Source of the DNA: Thiobacillus sp. | GTDB lineage: Bacteria > Pseudomonadota > Gammaproteobacteria > Burkholderiales > Thiobacillaceae | Direction of reading: 5' to 3' | Length of the DNA stretch: 47,037 nucleotides | Assembly: GCA_024709425.1 (NCBI GenBank) | Contig: JANJWS010000009.1 | Span: forward strand, 1-47,037 | Shown here: positions 1-10,160 of the stretch, one piece after another | How the letters are laid out: each line of letters opens with the position of its first letter | Position numbering within the stretch: the first letter of the stretch is position 1 | Translations under genes and position numbers: made by a program | The notes under the pieces: model-generated | Told to the model about the DNA's origin: nothing | Databases searched by the model: none | The model's input: the letters and a program-made list of their open reading frames with translations, nothing else

Positions 1-200
1 AGCACGATCAGCGGTTTGGCGTTCTCGTCCTCGAAGATGAGCGTCTTGACCACGGCGTGCTCATCGACGTTCAGTTCGCGGGCCGACACCTTGGTGCCGC
101 CGTGTTCCTCGTAAGCGTAGAGATGGCTGGAGAAGGGCACCCGGTTGGCCTTGAGGAACTTGGTGGCAGGTGTTTCGGGGGCGTGTTCGGCTTTACTCAT
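1..200 (-). CDS. ybaK: Cys-tRNA(Pro) deacylase YbaK/EbsC family, 3' part cut off by window edge
   Basis: The visible N-terminal 66 residues begin [20 protein letters not shown] and continue through [20 protein letters not shown], which fits the YbaK/EbsC editing-domain family. These enzymes hydrolyse Cys mischarged onto tRNA-Pro in the cytoplasm. The C-terminal half, with the substrate-pocket residues, lies outside the window. Its ATG (198-200) overlaps the TGA of the upstream sensor kinase as ATGA, so the two genes are probably co-transcribed and translationally coupled. The family assignment rests on the N-terminal part alone. Confidence 0.85.
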   Translation of the reverse strand, partial: MSKAEHAPETPATKFLKANRVPFSSHLYAYEEHGGTKVSARELNVDEHAVVKTLIFEDENAKPLIV

Positions 201-2050
201 GGTGTTCGGTCGGACTTGGCAAGCCACTGGAGCAAGGTGGCATAGAGGTGCTCGGGAGCGAAGGGTTTGGTGACGAAATCATTCATGCCGGCTTCCAGAC
301 AGCGCTGGCGATCCTCGGCGAAGGCGTTGGCGGTCATCGCCACGATGGGCACGTTGGCGCCGCTCGGCAACAGGCGGATGCGGCGCGTTGCTTCCAGGCC
401 GTCCATGGTCGGCATCTGCATGTCCATCAGGATCAGGGCGTAATCCGCGCTCGACGCCCGGGCCAGTGCCTCGGCGCCGTCAGCCGCCGAATCCACCTGC
501 AGGCCGACGTCGTCGAGCAGCATTTCGGTGATTTCCCGATTGACCGGCTCATCGTCGGCGAGCAGGATGCGTGCCCCGGCAAAGCGCTGCCGGAGCAGGC
601 TCTCGGCCGATTCGCCGGGGGCCGTGGCGATGGTGGAGGGGTGGGCGTCATCCTTGGCCAGGCGGGCGGTCAGCCAGAAGGTGCTGCCGACGCCCGGGGT
701 GCTGCTCAGGCCGACCTCGCCGCCCATCAGTTCGGCCAGTTTTCGATTGATGTCCAGGCCGAGTCCGGTGCCGCCGTACTTGCGGGTCGTGCTGCTGTCG
801 GCCTGGGCAAAGGCGCTGAACAGCTTGCCCTGAACCGCGGGCGGAATGCCGATGCCGGTATCGCTGACTTCCAGGCGGAGCACGACCTCGTCGCCGGACT
901 CCTCCGCGATGTTGGCACGCAGGGTGATCGTGCCGCGCTCGGTAAATTTGATGGCGTTGGTGGCGTAGTTGAGCAGGGCCTGCTGCAGCCGTGTGGGGTC
1001 GCCGCGCAGGCGGGGCGGCAACTCGCCGTGCTCGATGCATAGCTTCAGATTCTTGGCGGCAGCGCGGTCGTGCAGCATGGCGGCGACGTTGTCGAGCAGG
1101 GTCGCGACGCACACCGGCGCCTCTTCCAGCGTCAGGCGGCCTGCTTCGATCTTCGATAGGTCGAGGATGGCGTTGATGACGTCGAGCAAGTGGTAACTGG
1201 CTGCCTCCAGCTTGGCGAGCTGCTCTTGCTGGGCCGGGGAAAGTTCGCCGCGGCGGATCAGGTGGGCCAGGCTGGTGATGGCGGTGAGCGGGGTGCGAAT
1301 CTCGTGGCTCATATTGGCCAGGAAGCTTCCCTTGGCCAGGCTGGCACTTTCGGCGCTTGCCTTGGCTTGCGCCAGGTCGGCCGTGCGTTCGGCCACCAGG
1401 TCTTCGAGATGCTTGCGGTGGCGCTGCAGCTCGTTCTCGAACAGCATGCGCTCGGTTACATCGCGGGAAATGCCGAAGGTGCCGATGATGCGGCCCTCGC
1501 CATCGCGGAGCGGCCCCTTGGTGACATGAAAGGTCTTGCGGCCGGCCGGCGTGTCGAGTTGTTCAAAAAGGGTTTCGATGATGCCCTTGGCGATGACCCG
1601 GCGATTGGTGGCGAGCAGTTCTTCCGCCTGCTCCCTGGGGAAAATCGCCAAGTCGTCGCGGCCGATCACCGCCTTCGCGGGTTTGCCGACGAAGTTGCTG
1701 GCGGCCTGGTTGAACACCAGATAGCGCCCGTCCATATCCTTGGCAAAGATGGCGTCGGACGAACTGTCGGCCACCGTTTCAATCAGCTTCAGGGCGTTGA
1801 TCTGTTCGGTGAGCGCGGCGGTATAGCGGCCCCAGTAGCGGTTGAGCAGGAAATAGAGCAGCAAGGAGGTCACTGCCACGAAGGCCCAGCCCTTGAACAT
1901 GCTGATCCGGACCATCTCGTCCGGGTCGGCGGTGACGAGCAGCACCGCCTTGTCGGAGAGCAGGATCCAGGCAGATGCAAAGGCGGCGTAGATCAGTACG
2001 ATCTTGATGACGCTATGCCATCGGTCCTGAAGTGGGGCTTGGCTGGGCAT
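197..2050 (-). CDS. Membrane-bound hybrid sensor histidine kinase/response regulator with PAS domain
   Basis: 617 residues. Two N-terminal membrane segments (about 13-32 and 51-70) enclose a very short periplasmic loop. They are followed by a PAS domain (about 90-205), a coiled coil, a HisKA dimerisation domain with the H-box [14 protein letters not shown] (phosphoacceptor His249), a HATPase_c domain with clear N, G1 (DTGIGIPP) and G2 (GGTGLGL) boxes, and a C-terminal receiver domain (about 495-610) with acidic DD, Asp543 in LILMDMQMP and Lys in TKPF. The near absence of a periplasmic domain suggests a cytoplasmic or membrane signal read by the PAS domain. No separate response regulator gene is adjacent, so the output partner and signal are unknown. 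The stop overlaps the ybaK start. Confidence 0.93.
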   Translation of the reverse strand: MPSQAPLQDRWHSVIKIVLIYAAFASAWILLSDKAVLLVTADPDEMVRISMFKGWAFVAVTSLLLYFLLNRYWGRYTAALTEQINALKLIETVADSSSDAIFAKDMDGRYLVFNQAASNFVGKPAKAVIGRDDLAIFPREQAEELLATNRRVIAKGIIETLFEQLDTPAGRKTFHVTKGPLRDGEGRIIGTFGISRDVTERMLFENELQRHRKHLEDLVAERTADLAQAKASAESASLAKGSFLANMSHEIRTPLTAITSLAHLIRRGELSPAQQEQLAKLEAASYHLLDVINAILDLSKIEAGRLTLEEAPVCVATLLDNVAAMLHDRAAAKNLKLCIEHGELPPRLRGDPTRLQQALLNYATNAIKFTERGTITLRANIAEESGDEVVLRLEVSDTGIGIPPAVQGKLFSAFAQADSSTTRKYGGTGLGLDINRKLAELMGGEVGLSSTPGVGSTFWLTARLAKDDAHPSTIATAPGESAESLLRQRFAGARILLADDEPVNREITEMLLDDVGLQVDSAADGAEALARASSADYALILMDMQMPTMDGLEATRRIRLLPSGANVPIVAMTANAFAEDRQRCLEAGMNDFVTKPFAPEHLYATLLQWLAKSDRTP

Positions 2051-2125
2051 TGAGAGGGCTTTGCTGGAATCTGTATGAATGATGAAGGTTGCGCAGGAGA
2101 TTATGCGTGGCCGGTGCGCTGCCGG

Positions 2126-2332
2126 TCAGGGGCGCCCGGACGGTGCGGTGAGCACCAGCAGCAGGCAGAAGCAACCGAGCACCATGCCGCCGATACCGAT
2201 CTGCAACAGGGTGACGATCTCGAAACCCATCAGCCAATGTATTCCGGTCAGTCGGGCAAGACCTGCGAACAGGCAAGTCAACAGACCGACGACTCCGGCC
2301 AGGGTTCCCAGCGTGCGCAAGGTGTTGGGCAT
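2126..2332 (-). CDS. Small two-helix membrane protein, unknown function
   Basis: 68 residues starting [14 protein letters not shown] chose the ATG at 2330-2332 because AAGGAGAT lies just upstream. Two hydrophobic segments (about 9-26 and 38-60) are separated by a short polar loop, and the protein ends in a short TAPSGRP tail. It resembles the many small inner-membrane proteins of proteobacteria, but I do not recognise a family. It is divergent from the thioesterase gene and lies upstream of the sensor kinase on the same strand, so it could be in that transcription unit. Confidence 0.6.
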   Translation of the reverse strand: MPNTLRTLGTLAGVVGLLTCLFAGLARLTGIHWLMGFEIVTLLQIGIGGMVLGCFCLLLVLTAPSGRP

Positions 2333-2436
2333 GACGATCTCCTTCGACGACGTTTCTTGTCTGCATGATAGGCGCAAGCCTTGGTCGACGAAACCTGCGC
2401 GATAAAATTGCGCCTTGCCCATCCAGGAACCCAGCC

Positions 2437-2916
2437 ATGCCCCGTATTTTCGTCGAACAACTGAGCATCGGTGCCGACTCCATCGACCTGAACGGCCACG
2501 TCAACAACCAGGAATACGTGCGCTGGATGCAGGATGTCGCTACTGCCCACTCCAGCGCGCAGGGCTGGAACATGGCACGCTATCTGGCGGCCGGGGTGAC
2601 CTGGGTCATTCGTTCGCATTTCATCGAGTACCTGCGGCCGGCCTTCCAGGGCGACGAGTTGCTGGTGGCAACCTGGGTGGCCGGCATGGAGGCGCAGTCC
2701 TCGCCGCGCCGCTATCGCTTCGTGCGGGCGCGCGACGGCAAGACCCTGGTCGAGGCGGAAACCCGCTGGGTGTTCTGCGATGTGCAGAGTGGTCGCCCGC
2801 GCGACATTCCGCCTGAAGTGGCCGGCGCTTTTCCGCTCGTCACCGACGCCGCAGAAATCCAGGCAGCGATGAATGCGGCGCGTGGACTGCAGGCTGACGA
2901 TCAGCCACGCGGATGA
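2437..2916 (+). CDS. Acyl-CoA thioesterase, 4HBT hotdog fold
   Basis: 159 residues from the ATG at 2437, preceded by a CAGGAA ribosome binding site. Residues 15-32 read [18 protein letters not shown], the 4-hydroxybenzoyl-CoA-thioesterase signature with the Asp that activates water or the thioester, followed by the long hotdog helix. The family hydrolyses acyl- or aryl-CoA thioesters in the cytoplasm; the substrate cannot be read from sequence. It is a single gene, convergent with xerD, and the two 3' ends overlap by 16 bp. Length and motif are typical. Confidence 0.85.
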   Translation: MPRIFVEQLSIGADSIDLNGHVNNQEYVRWMQDVATAHSSAQGWNMARYLAAGVTWVIRSHFIEYLRPAFQGDELLVATWVAGMEAQSSPRRYRFVRARDGKTLVEAETRWVFCDVQSGRPRDIPPEVAGAFPLVTDAAEIQAAMNAARGLQADDQPRG

Positions 2917-3803
2917 TGCTCCGCATGCAGCGACTTGAGCCGCTCGCGGGCGACATGGGTGTAGATCTGCGTGGTTGAAATATCGGCGTGGCCGAGCAGC
3001 AGTTGCACCACGCGCAGGTCGGCGCCATGGTTGAGCAGGTGGGTGGCGAAGGCGTGGCGCAGAGTGTGCGGCGACAGCGGACGCTCAATGCCGGCGGCGC
3101 GCGCGCGTCGCTTGATGAGGTGCCAGAAAGCCTGGCGCGTCATGCCGCCGCCGCGCGCGGTGACGAACACGGCGTCGGACAGCTGCCCGCCCAGCAGTGC
3201 GGCGCGGGCGGTCGCGAGATAGGCTCGCACCCAGGCCACCGCTTCCTCGCCCAGCGGCACCAGCCGGTCCTTGCTGCCCTTGCCGGTGACGCGCAGCACG
3301 CCGTCGTCGAGGTTGAGTGCGGCGAGTTTCAGCCCCACCAGTTCGGACACGCGCAGGCCGGTGGCGTAAAGCGTCTCCAGCATGGCGCGGTCGCGCAGGC
3401 CGGCATCGTCCTCGTCCGTACAGGCGGCGAGCAGGCGCTCGACGTCGGCCTCGGTCAGGGTCTTGGGCAGTGCGCGCGGCAGCTTGGGGCTGTCGAGGTT
3501 GAGCGTGGGATCGGCGGCGATCAGGTTTTCGCGCAGCAGAAAACGATAGAAGCGCTTGAGCGTCGACGTGTAGCGCGCCGCGCTGCGCGGGCGGGCCTGT
3601 TGTGCGAAGCGGTGCGCGAGCCAGGCCTCGACGTCGCCGGCCACGGCGGCGGCGAGCGTCCGGCCGTGCGCGTGGCCGAGCCAGGCGGCGAAACTCCGGA
3701 GGTCACGGCGGTACGCGGCGAGGGTGAGCTCGGCGAGGCCGTCCTCCAGCCACAGGTGGTCGCAGAAGCGGTCAATCAGTGCGTCGTCGACTGTCGCGGG
3801 CAT
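2901..3803 (-). CDS. xerD: Site-specific tyrosine recombinase XerD
   Basis: 300 residues from [13 protein letters not shown], close to the usual length of about 298. It has an N-terminal core-binding domain (1-105) and a C-terminal catalytic domain with the full set of active-site residues: Arg151 (TGLRVSEL), Lys175 (GKGSKDR), His246 and Arg249 ([12 protein letters not shown]), His272 ([10 protein letters not shown]) and nucleophile Tyr281 (QIYTHV). XerD acts with XerC at dif to resolve chromosome dimers, activated by FtsK. XerD is preferred over XerC from the [14 protein letters not shown] ending. The start overlaps the 3' end of ogt by 32 bp, consistent with a trpB2-ogt-xerD transcription unit. 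Confidence 0.93.
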   Translation of the reverse strand: MPATVDDALIDRFCDHLWLEDGLAELTLAAYRRDLRSFAAWLGHAHGRTLAAAVAGDVEAWLAHRFAQQARPRSAARYTSTLKRFYRFLLRENLIAADPTLNLDSPKLPRALPKTLTEADVERLLAACTDEDDAGLRDRAMLETLYATGLRVSELVGLKLAALNLDDGVLRVTGKGSKDRLVPLGEEAVAWVRAYLATARAALLGGQLSDAVFVTARGGGMTRQAFWHLIKRRARAAGIERPLSPHTLRHAFATHLLNHGADLRVVQLLLGHADISTTQIYTHVARERLKSLHAEHHPRG

Positions 3804-4314
3804 CGGATTGGCCCCCGCTTGCGGGGGAAGTTTGCAGAGGTGCGGCTTGCGGCTGCTCGTGCGCCAGCAACCAGGTCTTGACTTCGAGCGGTGCGCCGCT
3901 CGACGCATGCATGAAGCCACCCAGTGCGCCGTTTGCCGCGAGCACGCGGTGGCAGGGAATGAGGATCGGCAGCGGGTTGGCGCCGCAGGCCTGGCCGACC
4001 GCGCGCGGCGCGGTCGACAGCGCCCGCGCGAGGGTGCCATAGGTGGTGGGTTGTCCGGGCGGGATCTGTAGCAGCGCCCACCACACGCGCAGCTGGAACG
4101 GCGTGCCGCTGGGCACGTACAAGAGATCGAAGACATGCGCGGGATCCTGCCAGTAGGCCTCGAGCTCACGGGCGAGCGCACGCGCCCGGCCGTCGAGGCG
4201 GGGCGACACGGCCGTGTCCGCAGGCAGGAAATCGAGCCGCGTCAGTGCCGCGCCGGTGAAGCAGGCGCCGAGGCGGCAGGGCGGTGCCGCGAGGATGGCG
4301 TCATAGTGCGGCAC
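3772..4314 (-). CDS. ogt: Methylated-DNA--protein-cysteine methyltransferase (Ogt type)
   Basis: 180 residues. It removes O6-alkyl groups from guanine in DNA by stoichiometric transfer to its own cysteine. The active-site motif LIPCHRVLA is present (Cys121), preceded by the helix-turn-helix region FQLRVWWALLQIPPGQPTTYG that inserts the recognition helix into the minor groove. The N-terminal 70 residues form the variable RNase H-like domain. It lies 9 bp downstream of trpB2 and overlaps xerD. The C-terminal tail ([15 protein letters not shown]) is polar and looks unstructured. Confidence 0.92.
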   Translation of the reverse strand: MPHYDAILAAPPCRLGACFTGAALTRLDFLPADTAVSPRLDGRARALARELEAYWQDPAHVFDLLYVPSGTPFQLRVWWALLQIPPGQPTTYGTLARALSTAPRAVGQACGANPLPILIPCHRVLAANGALGGFMHASSGAPLEVKTWLLAHEQPQAAPLQTSPASGGQSDARDSRRRTD

Positions 4315-4323
4315 CGCCCGCCT

Positions 4324-5673
4324 TCAGCCTACCTTGGGCAGCCGCTCCAGCGCTGCGCGGATGGCTTCCTCGGGGTAGACGAAGTCCTCCAGCTTGCCGC
4401 TGAAATAGCTGTCGTAGGCGGCCATGTCGAAGTGGCCGTGGCCGGACAGGTTGAAGAACAGCGTCTTCGCCTCGCCCGTTTCCTTGCAGCGTAGCGCCTC
4501 GTCGATACACGCGGCGATGGCGTGGTTGGACTCCGGCGCCGGCACGATGCCCTCGGCGCGGGCGAAGGTGACGCCGGCCTTGAACGTGGCGAGCTGCGGC
4601 ACCGCCACCGCCTCGATCAGCTTCTCGTGGTAGAGCTGCGACACCAGCGCGGAGTCGCCGTGGTAGCGCAGGCCGCCGGCGTGGATGCTCGGCGGCATGA
4701 AGTCGTGGCCGAGGGTGTACATCAGCATCATCGGCGTCAACTTGGCGGTGTCGCCGAAGTCGTAGGCGTAGTGGCCGCGGGTCAGCGTCGGGCACGATGC
4801 CGGTTCGACCGCGACCAGGCGCACGTTCCGGCCGGCCGCCTTGTCGGCAAAGAAGGGGAAGGCAGCGCCACCGAAATTCGAGCCGCCGCCGCAGGGGGCG
4901 AAGATCATGTCGGGGTAGGCGCCCGCCTTCTCGAACTGCTTCTTCGCTTCCAGGCCGATGACGGTCTGGTGCAGCAGCACGTGGTTCAATACCGAGCCGA
5001 GCGCGTAGTTGGTGTCGGCGTGGGTCGCGGCGTCTTCCACCGCTTCGGAAATCGCCAGGCCCAGCGAACCGGGATTGTTGGGGTCGGCTTCGAGGGCCGC
5101 ACGGCCGGCGTTGGTCTCCATGGAGGGACTGGCGAACACCTCGGCGCCCCAGGTCTGCATCATCGAGCGGCGGTAGGGCTTCTGGCCGTAGCTCACCTTG
5201 ACCATGTAGACGCGCACCTCGAGGCCGAACATCTGCCCCGCCAGCGCCATCGAGCAGCCCCACTGGCCGGCGCCGGTCTCGGTGGCGATGCGCTTGATGC
5301 CGGCTTCGGCGTTGTAATACGCCTGAGCGACCGAGGTATTGACCTTGTGCGAGCCGGCCGGCGAGACGCCCTCGTACTTGTAGTAGATCTTCGCCGGCGT
5401 GCCGAGCGCGGCTTCCAGGCGGTGCGCGCGGAACAGCGGCGAGGGGCGCCACAGCTGATAGATTTCACGCACCTTGTCGGGAATCGGAACCCAGCGCTCG
5501 GCCGACATTTCCTGCTCGATCAGGCTCATCGGGAAGATTGCCGTCAGCGCCTCGGGGCCGACCGGCTTGCCGTCCGGCCCCAGCGGCGGCGCCGGCGGGT
5601 TGGGCATGTCGGCGACGATGTTGTACCAGTGGGTCGGAATCTCGGATTCGTCGAGCAGGATCTTGGTTTGCAT
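4324..5673 (-). CDS. trpB: TrpB2-type tryptophan synthase beta subunit
   Basis: 449 residues, a PLP enzyme that condenses indole with serine. The length of about 450 and sequences such as [17 protein letters not shown] and [17 protein letters not shown] match the TrpB2 subgroup rather than the shorter TrpB1 that partners TrpA. The Schiff-base lysine is Lys110 in GSHKVNTS, and a Gly-rich phosphate-binding loop CGGGSNFGG is present. No trpA lies nearby, so it may act as a salvage enzyme for free indole or have another amino-acid role. The start ATG has a strong AAGGAGGAAG ribosome binding site. First gene of the trpB2-ogt-xerD run. Confidence 0.9.
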   Translation of the reverse strand: MQTKILLDESEIPTHWYNIVADMPNPPAPPLGPDGKPVGPEALTAIFPMSLIEQEMSAERWVPIPDKVREIYQLWRPSPLFRAHRLEAALGTPAKIYYKYEGVSPAGSHKVNTSVAQAYYNAEAGIKRIATETGAGQWGCSMALAGQMFGLEVRVYMVKVSYGQKPYRRSMMQTWGAEVFASPSMETNAGRAALEADPNNPGSLGLAISEAVEDAATHADTNYALGSVLNHVLLHQTVIGLEAKKQFEKAGAYPDMIFAPCGGGSNFGGAAFPFFADKAAGRNVRLVAVEPASCPTLTRGHYAYDFGDTAKLTPMMLMYTLGHDFMPPSIHAGGLRYHGDSALVSQLYHEKLIEAVAVPQLATFKAGVTFARAEGIVPAPESNHAIAACIDEALRCKETGEAKTLFFNLSGHGHFDMAAYDSYFSGKLEDFVYPEEAIRAALERLPKVG

Positions 5674-5774
5674 GCAGGTCTTCCTCCTTGGAGTCGTGAA
5701 TGCGTCACGTGGGGTGCGCCCGGCAATGATTGACGAGTGGCGCGCTGGCGTCAAATGCGGGCGGCGCCCAAAAC

Positions 5775-5800
5775 AAAACGCCCGCATGTGCGGGCGTTTT
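5775..5800 (-). terminator. Rho-independent terminator after rplS
   Basis: AAAACGCCCGCA and TGCGGGCGTTTT form a GC-rich stem around a tight loop, with A and T runs on both flanks. It lies 20 bp past the rplS stop on the minus strand and ends the rpsP-rimM-trmD-rplS operon. The U-rich flank on both strands means it could work in either direction. Confidence 0.88.
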
Positions 5801-5820
5801 GTCGCGCGGCAGGAAGCGGC

Positions 5821-6204
5821 CTATTCGGCAGCCGTCGGCGCGGCTTTGCGCGCGGGCAGCTTTTCCTTGATGCGCGCGGACTTGCCGGAGCGGTCGCGCA
5901 GATAGTAGAGCTTGGCGCGGCGCACGTCGCCGCGGCGCTTGACCTCGATGCTGGCGACCAGCGGCGAGTAGGTCTGGAAGGTGCGCTCGACGCCTTCGCC
6001 GGCGGAGATCTTGCGCACCGTGAAGCCGGAGTTGAGGCCGCGGTTGCGCTTGGCGATCACCACGCCTTCGTAGGCCTGCAGACGCTCGCGGTTGCCTTCC
6101 TTCACCTTCACCTGGACGACGACGGTGTCGCCGGGGGCGAAGTCGGGGACGGTCTTGCCCAGACGGGCGATTTCTTCCTTCTCGAGTTGCTCGATGATGT
6201 TCAT
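5821..6204 (-). CDS. rplS: 50S ribosomal protein L19
   Basis: 127 residues starting [20 protein letters not shown], with the conserved L19 core [35 protein letters not shown] and [21 protein letters not shown]19 sits at the 30S/50S interface. The start ATG at 6204 follows AAGGAAAC; an upstream in-frame ATG would add a few residues not found in the family. It is the last gene of the conserved rpsP-rimM-trmD-rplS operon, 113 bp after trmD. The C-terminal Ala/Lys-rich tail is slightly longer than in E. coli. Confidence 0.97.
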   Translation of the reverse strand: MNIIEQLEKEEIARLGKTVPDFAPGDTVVVQVKVKEGNRERLQAYEGVVIAKRNRGLNSGFTVRKISAGEGVERTFQTYSPLVASIEVKRRGDVRRAKLYYLRDRSGKSARIKEKLPARKAAPTAAE

Positions 6205-6317
6205 GACGATGTTTCCTTGCATCTGGCGGGAGAGGTGCGCCCCATTCAGGGCGGACGTCACGCCGTTTCACATTGACCCCGAGGGGTCCCGTTTTCCGGC
6301 CCGCCGAAGCGTGCCGG

Positions 6318-7037
6318 TCAATCCTGTTTCTGCGCCTTGTCCAGCAAATCCGGCCGCAGCACAGCGGTCAGCCGCAAACTTTCTTCGCGCCGCCACTGGG
6401 CGATCGCCGCGTGGTTGCCGCTTTTCAGCACCTCGGGCACCGCCATCCCCTGCCACACTTCCGGCCGCGTGTAGTGCGGGCAGTCGAGCAGGCCGTCGCT
6501 GAACGAATCCTGCACTGCCGACTCGGCGTCGTTCAGCGCCCCCGGCAGTTGCCGGATGATCGCGTCCATCAGTGCCAGCGCGGGCAGTTCGCCGCCCGAC
6601 AGCACGAAGTCGCCGAGCGAGATTTCCTCGTCCACGCGCCGCTGCAGCAGCCGCTCGTCGATGCCTTCGTAGCGCCCGCACAGCAGCACCAGTGCGCGCT
6701 TTTGGTTGAGCGCGGCTTCCTTCAGTTCCATCACCCGCCCCTGCGTTAGCGGGCGGCCGCGCGGTGAAAAATGCACCACCCACGGCGTCAAATTCTCTGC
6801 GGCCAGATCCTGCTGTACCGCGTTCAGCGTCCGCTCCAGCGGCTCCGCCAGCATCAGCATCCCGGGTCCGCCGCCGTAGGGCCGGTCGTCCACCGTGCGA
6901 TGCGGGTCGCTGGTGAAATCGCGCGGATTCCATGCGCGGAACCGGTACAGCCCGCGGTCCAGTGCCCGCCGCGTGATGCCGTAATCCAGTACGGCATCGA
7001 ACATCTCGGGGAAGAGCGTGACGGCGTCGAAGCGCAT
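6318..7037 (-). CDS. trmD: tRNA (guanine-N1-)-methyltransferase TrmD
   Basis: 239 residues from the ATG at 7037 (a GTG three bases upstream is an alternative). TrmD methylates G37 of tRNAs with SAM and so prevents +1 frameshifting. Conserved stretches are [36 protein letters not shown] and [14 protein letters not shown], which form the trefoil-knot SAM site. The start overlaps the rimM stop as TGATG, indicating coupled translation in the ribosome-maturation operon. Confidence 0.96.
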   Translation of the reverse strand: MRFDAVTLFPEMFDAVLDYGITRRALDRGLYRFRAWNPRDFTSDPHRTVDDRPYGGGPGMLMLAEPLERTLNAVQQDLAAENLTPWVVHFSPRGRPLTQGRVMELKEAALNQKRALVLLCGRYEGIDERLLQRRVDEEISLGDFVLSGGELPALALMDAIIRQLPGALNDAESAVQDSFSDGLLDCPHYTRPEVWQGMAVPEVLKSGNHAAIAQWRREESLRLTAVLRPDLLDKAQKQD

Positions 7038-7543
7038 CACCAGTCTTCGCCCCAGTCGACCTCGATCGTGCCGCCCGCCAGGTCGACCTTGCCGACGACG
7101 GCCGCGACGAAGGGGATCAGGTGTTCCCGCTTGCCCTGCACCACCAGCACGTCGTTCGCACCGGTTTCCAGCACGTCCGTCACCTTGCCCAGCTCGATCC
7201 CGTCGCGGTTGACCGCGGTCAGTCCGATCAGGTCGGACCAGTAGAACTCGTTTTCCTCCGGCGGCGGCAGGTCGCGCTTCGCCACCGACACTTCCTGGCC
7301 GCGCAGCGCGTATGCGGCGTCGCGGTCGTCAACGCCTTCCAGCTTGGCGACCAAGGCATGGCCGTGGCCCTGGACGGCTTCGACGGTGTGCTGCGTCTGC
7401 TGTGCGCCGCGCCCGACGCGCCAGGACTCGAAATCCATCAGCGCATCCGGGTCCTCGCTGTAGGGCTGGACCTTGACCCAGCCCTTGACGCCGAACGGGG
7501 CGGCGATGCGCCCCATGACGACCCAGTCGGCGGTATCAGCCAA
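7037..7543 (-). CDS. rimM: 16S rRNA processing protein RimM
   Basis: 168 residues, the usual RimM length. The N-terminal RimM domain has the signature [23 protein letters not shown], and the C-terminal PRC-barrel contains [12 protein letters not shown] and [14 protein letters not shown]. RimM binds ribosomal protein S19 and assists 30S head maturation. It lies one base after the rpsP stop and overlaps trmD by one base, the standard operon order. Confidence 0.96.
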   Translation of the reverse strand: MADTADWVVMGRIAAPFGVKGWVKVQPYSEDPDALMDFESWRVGRGAQQTQHTVEAVQGHGHALVAKLEGVDDRDAAYALRGQEVSVAKRDLPPPEENEFYWSDLIGLTAVNRDGIELGKVTDVLETGANDVLVVQGKREHLIPFVAAVVGKVDLAGGTIEVDWGEDW

Positions 7544-7544
7544 A

Positions 7545-7796
7545 TCAGGCCGTGGCAGCCTTGTTCTGCTTCATCAGGCGCGCGACGGTGTCGGACAGCT
7601 GCGCGCCGTTTCCGGTCCAGTAGCTGATGCGGTCCTGGTCCAGACGCATGCCTTCGGCGCCTTCGGTCGCGACCGGATTGTAGAAACCGACGCGCTCGAT
7701 GAAGCGGCCATCACGGCGGCAGCGGGAATCCGCCACCACCACGTTGTAGAACGGGCGCTTCTTGGAGCCGCCGCGGGAAAGACGAATAACGACCAT
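7545..7796 (-). CDS. rpsP: 30S ribosomal protein S16
   Basis: 83 residues starting [20 protein letters not shown], diagnostic of S16, with [15 protein letters not shown] following. The ATG at 7794-7796 is chosen because it matches the family N-terminus. First gene of the rpsP-rimM-trmD-rplS operon; a strong promoter lies 35 bp upstream. Confidence 0.97.
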   Translation of the reverse strand: MVVIRLSRGGSKKRPFYNVVVADSRCRRDGRFIERVGFYNPVATEGAEGMRLDQDRISYWTGNGAQLSDTVARLMKQNKAATA

Positions 7797-7830
7797 GGCA
7801 ATACCTACCGGGAAACGGAGAAAACCGGAG

Positions 7831-7859
7831 ATTATACTCAAAAATATTCCGGGTGCCAG
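7831..7859 (-). promoter_or_regulatory. Sigma-70 promoter for the rpsP operon
   Basis: On the minus strand a perfect TATAAT (7831-7836) is preceded by CTGGCA (7854-7859, 4 of 6 matches to TTGACA) with a 17-bp spacer. It sits just upstream of rpsP, in the gap after the metallopeptidase gene. Confidence 0.75.
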
Positions 7860-7875
7860 TGCTGTCTGCGCGCCC

Positions 7876-8733
7876 CTACAGTTGTGCTGCCTCGAAGGTG
7901 TCGCACTGGCTCGGGTCGCCGGTCCGCATGCCGCGCTGAAACCAGCGTATTCTTTGTTCCGACGAGCCGTGCGTGAAAGACTCGGGCACCACCACCCCGC
8001 GTGTCTGCCGCTGCAGGCGGTCGTCGCCTACTCCGGCCGCTGCGGTGAGCGCTTCCTCGGTGTCGCCCGGTTCCAGCACCTGGCGCGCCCGATGCGCGTG
8101 GTGTGCCCACACCCCGGCGAAGCAGTCGGCCTGCAGTTCCATGCGGACCTGCAGCGCGTTGCCTTCCTTCGTGTCCGCCCGCTGGCGCGCCGCGTGGACC
8201 TGTTCCGAGGTGCCCAGCAGCGTCTGCACATGATGGCCTACCTCGTGCGCGACCACGTAGGCCTGCGCGAAGTCCCCCGGCGCCTCGTGGCGCTGCGCCA
8301 AGTCGTTGAAAAAGCGCATGTCCAGATACAGCTTGTGGTCGGCCGGGCAATAGAACGGCCCCATCGCGGCCTGTGCGAAACCGCACGCCGACTCCACCGC
8401 GCCCGAGAACAGCACCAGCTTGGGCGCCTCGTAGCGCCGGCCCGAACGCTCGAACAAGGCGCCCCATACGTCCTCCGTGTCGGCCAGCACCACCGACATG
8501 AAGTCTTTCAGACGCTCCTCCTCCGGGTTCAACGGTGCCGGGCGCCGTTCCTCCTGTGCCGGCGCTAGGCCACCCGCCTGGTTCAGCACCACCGAGGGGT
8601 CCACCCCGAAATACATTGCCACCAGCGCCAGGATGATCGCCCCGATGCCGCCACCGGCCAGGCCGCGCCCGGTCACACGCATGCCGCGCCGGTCCTCGAT
8701 GTTGTCACTGCGTCGTCCGCGTTCCCAGCGCAT
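7876..8733 (-). CDS. ypfJ: Neutral zinc metallopeptidase, YpfJ/PF04228 family
   Basis: 285 residues starting [17 protein letters not shown], a start typical of this family. A CAAGGAGAT ribosome binding site precedes the ATG. One membrane segment (about 24-42) anchors it, so the rest is probably periplasmic. The zinc motif HEVGHH is at 163-168, with a downstream [10 protein letters not shown] supplying the third-ligand Glu. Further conserved patches are [12 protein letters not shown] and [14 protein letters not shown]. Substrates of this family are poorly known. It stands alone upstream of the rpsP operon on the same strand. Confidence 0.88.
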   Translation of the reverse strand: MRWERGRRSDNIEDRRGMRVTGRGLAGGGIGAIILALVAMYFGVDPSVVLNQAGGLAPAQEERRPAPLNPEEERLKDFMSVVLADTEDVWGALFERSGRRYEAPKLVLFSGAVESACGFAQAAMGPFYCPADHKLYLDMRFFNDLAQRHEAPGDFAQAYVVAHEVGHHVQTLLGTSEQVHAARQRADTKEGNALQVRMELQADCFAGVWAHHAHRARQVLEPGDTEEALTAAAGVGDDRLQRQTRGVVVPESFTHGSSEQRIRWFQRGMRTGDPSQCDTFEAAQL

Positions 8734-8937
8734 GGGGATCTCCTTGCGATTCAGGTCGATGAGCGCCTCATTGTAAGACCTCCATACATCGTCGGAGATT
8801 GCGGGCGCCCGTGCGGACGCCTGTCGCCATCCCGTTGTCGGTGGCCCACCGCGACCCGGCTCGGCTGGCATGCGGCGGGTGTGACTCCCGCGCAAGATCG
8901 GACTCACCGTTAACTTTGGGGCGGGGTGCTGGGGAGC

Positions 8938-8955
8938 TGTTGCGCATGTGCAACA
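8938..8955. promoter_or_regulatory. Near-palindromic candidate operator upstream of the porin gene
   Basis: TGTTGCGCATGTGCAACA is symmetrical at 16 of 18 positions. It lies about 200 bp before the porin start in a 400-bp intergenic region (8734-9135) that otherwise holds no convincing gene. It looks like a dimeric-regulator site; the regulator is unknown. Confidence 0.4.
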
Positions 8956-9032
8956 AAACAACAGTTGCAGTTGATTGTTTAGAAAAAAACAACATGGTTC
9001 GCTTGCTCCCTAAACTTGAGTCTGGATAATCG

Positions 9033-9081
9033 GAGCTGTCCCTCAAGCATGTTTGCATGTAGGACAGCTCTGCAGAGCTCC
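9033..9081 (+). promoter_or_regulatory. Structured leader of the porin mRNA with competing inverted repeats
   Basis: GAGCTGTCC (9033-9041) pairs with GGACAGCTC (9062-9070). A second perfect palindrome AGCTCTGCAGAGCT (9066-9079) shares bases with it, so the two hairpins exclude each other. A possible promoter (TTGCTC at 9003, GATAAT at 9025, 16-bp spacer) lies just upstream, so the repeats would be in the 5' untranslated region of the porin mRNA. Confidence 0.4.
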
Positions 9082-9135
9082 GAATCCTCACTGGCTTTAA
9101 AGAATTTACTCACTTTACTTTCTTAGGAGAAAGCA

Positions 9136-10134
9136 ATGAAAAAATCCCTGATCGCTATGGCTGTCGCCGGCGTTGTGTCGGCCCCCGCATTCGCGGCCAC
9201 TTCCAATGTTGACGTTTATGGCGTCCTCGGTATCTCCCTCGAGGACACCAACGGCCAGAATGTGAGCATGCAGGTCACCGACCGCCAGTCGCGCATCGGC
9301 TTCAAGGGCAGCGAAGATCTGGGCGGTGGTCTGAAGGCCATCTGGCAGATGGAACAAGCGATTTCCGCGAGCGCAGGCGGCCAGGACGGCGTTGGCGGCG
9401 CATCCTTCGCCAACCGCAACAGCTATGTCGGTCTGTCCGGCGGCTTCGGTACCGTGATGATGGGGCGTCATGACACCCCGTACAAGCTCACCACCGCCGG
9501 CAAGCTGGACCTGTTCGCCGACACCATGGGTGACGTGAACGCCGCGGGCAACCTGGCAAGCGCTGGTTGCGGCGGCACCACCGGCAAGAGCTGCGCCACC
9601 CAGCTGATCAGCACCGTGCACGACATCCGCCCGAGCAACGCCTTGGCCTACATGTCGCCTGACTTCAGCGGCCTGAAGGTCGCTGCTGCAATCGTCGCGG
9701 GCCAGGACAGCGATGCCGACAACGTCGATGGCACTTCCTTGGGCGTCACCTATGAGAATGGTCCCCTGTATGTCGCGGGCGGCTGGCAGGATGTCACCGA
9801 CACCAGTGAAGCCTGGAAGATCGGCGCTGGCTATGCGTTCGGCAACTTCAAGCTCGGCGCCGTCTATGAAGACGTCGATGCTGACGGCGGCAGCACTGGC
9901 GATCGTGATTCCTGGTACCTGAATGGTGCCTACAACATGGGCGCGATCACGCTGAAGGGCCAGTACGGCCAGCTGGACAACGCCGGCTCTGCCGCGGATG
10001 GCAAGAAGTACACCCTGGGTGCCGACTATGCGCTGTCCAAGCGCACCAACGCCTATGTGCTGTACGACAGCAACAAGAGCGATGGCAGCTCCCGCCTGAA
10101 CGGCTGGGCGCTGGGCATGCGTCACAGCTTCTAA
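9136..10134 (+). CDS. Outer-membrane porin, betaproteobacterial small-porin family
   Basis: 332 residues. It starts with a classical signal peptide MKKSLIAMAVAGVVSAPAFA followed by ATSNVDVYGVLGISLED. The rest is rich in alternating beta-strand patterns with conserved SRIGFKGSEDLGGGLKAIWQ and NRNSYVGLSGGFGTVMMGRHD, and the chain ends with LGMRHSF, the C-terminal Phe needed for BAM-dependent insertion. It would form a trimeric diffusion channel with unknown solute preference. TAGGAGA precedes the ATG. It is transcribed alone: a long leader lies upstream and a strong terminator just downstream. High expression is likely. Confidence 0.93.
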   Translation: MKKSLIAMAVAGVVSAPAFAATSNVDVYGVLGISLEDTNGQNVSMQVTDRQSRIGFKGSEDLGGGLKAIWQMEQAISASAGGQDGVGGASFANRNSYVGLSGGFGTVMMGRHDTPYKLTTAGKLDLFADTMGDVNAAGNLASAGCGGTTGKSCATQLISTVHDIRPSNALAYMSPDFSGLKVAAAIVAGQDSDADNVDGTSLGVTYENGPLYVAGGWQDVTDTSEAWKIGAGYAFGNFKLGAVYEDVDADGGSTGDRDSWYLNGAYNMGAITLKGQYGQLDNAGSAADGKKYTLGADYALSKRTNAYVLYDSNKSDGSSRLNGWALGMRHSF

Positions 10135-10160
10135 TCCGACCCAGGTCGATTAGCGCTGAA

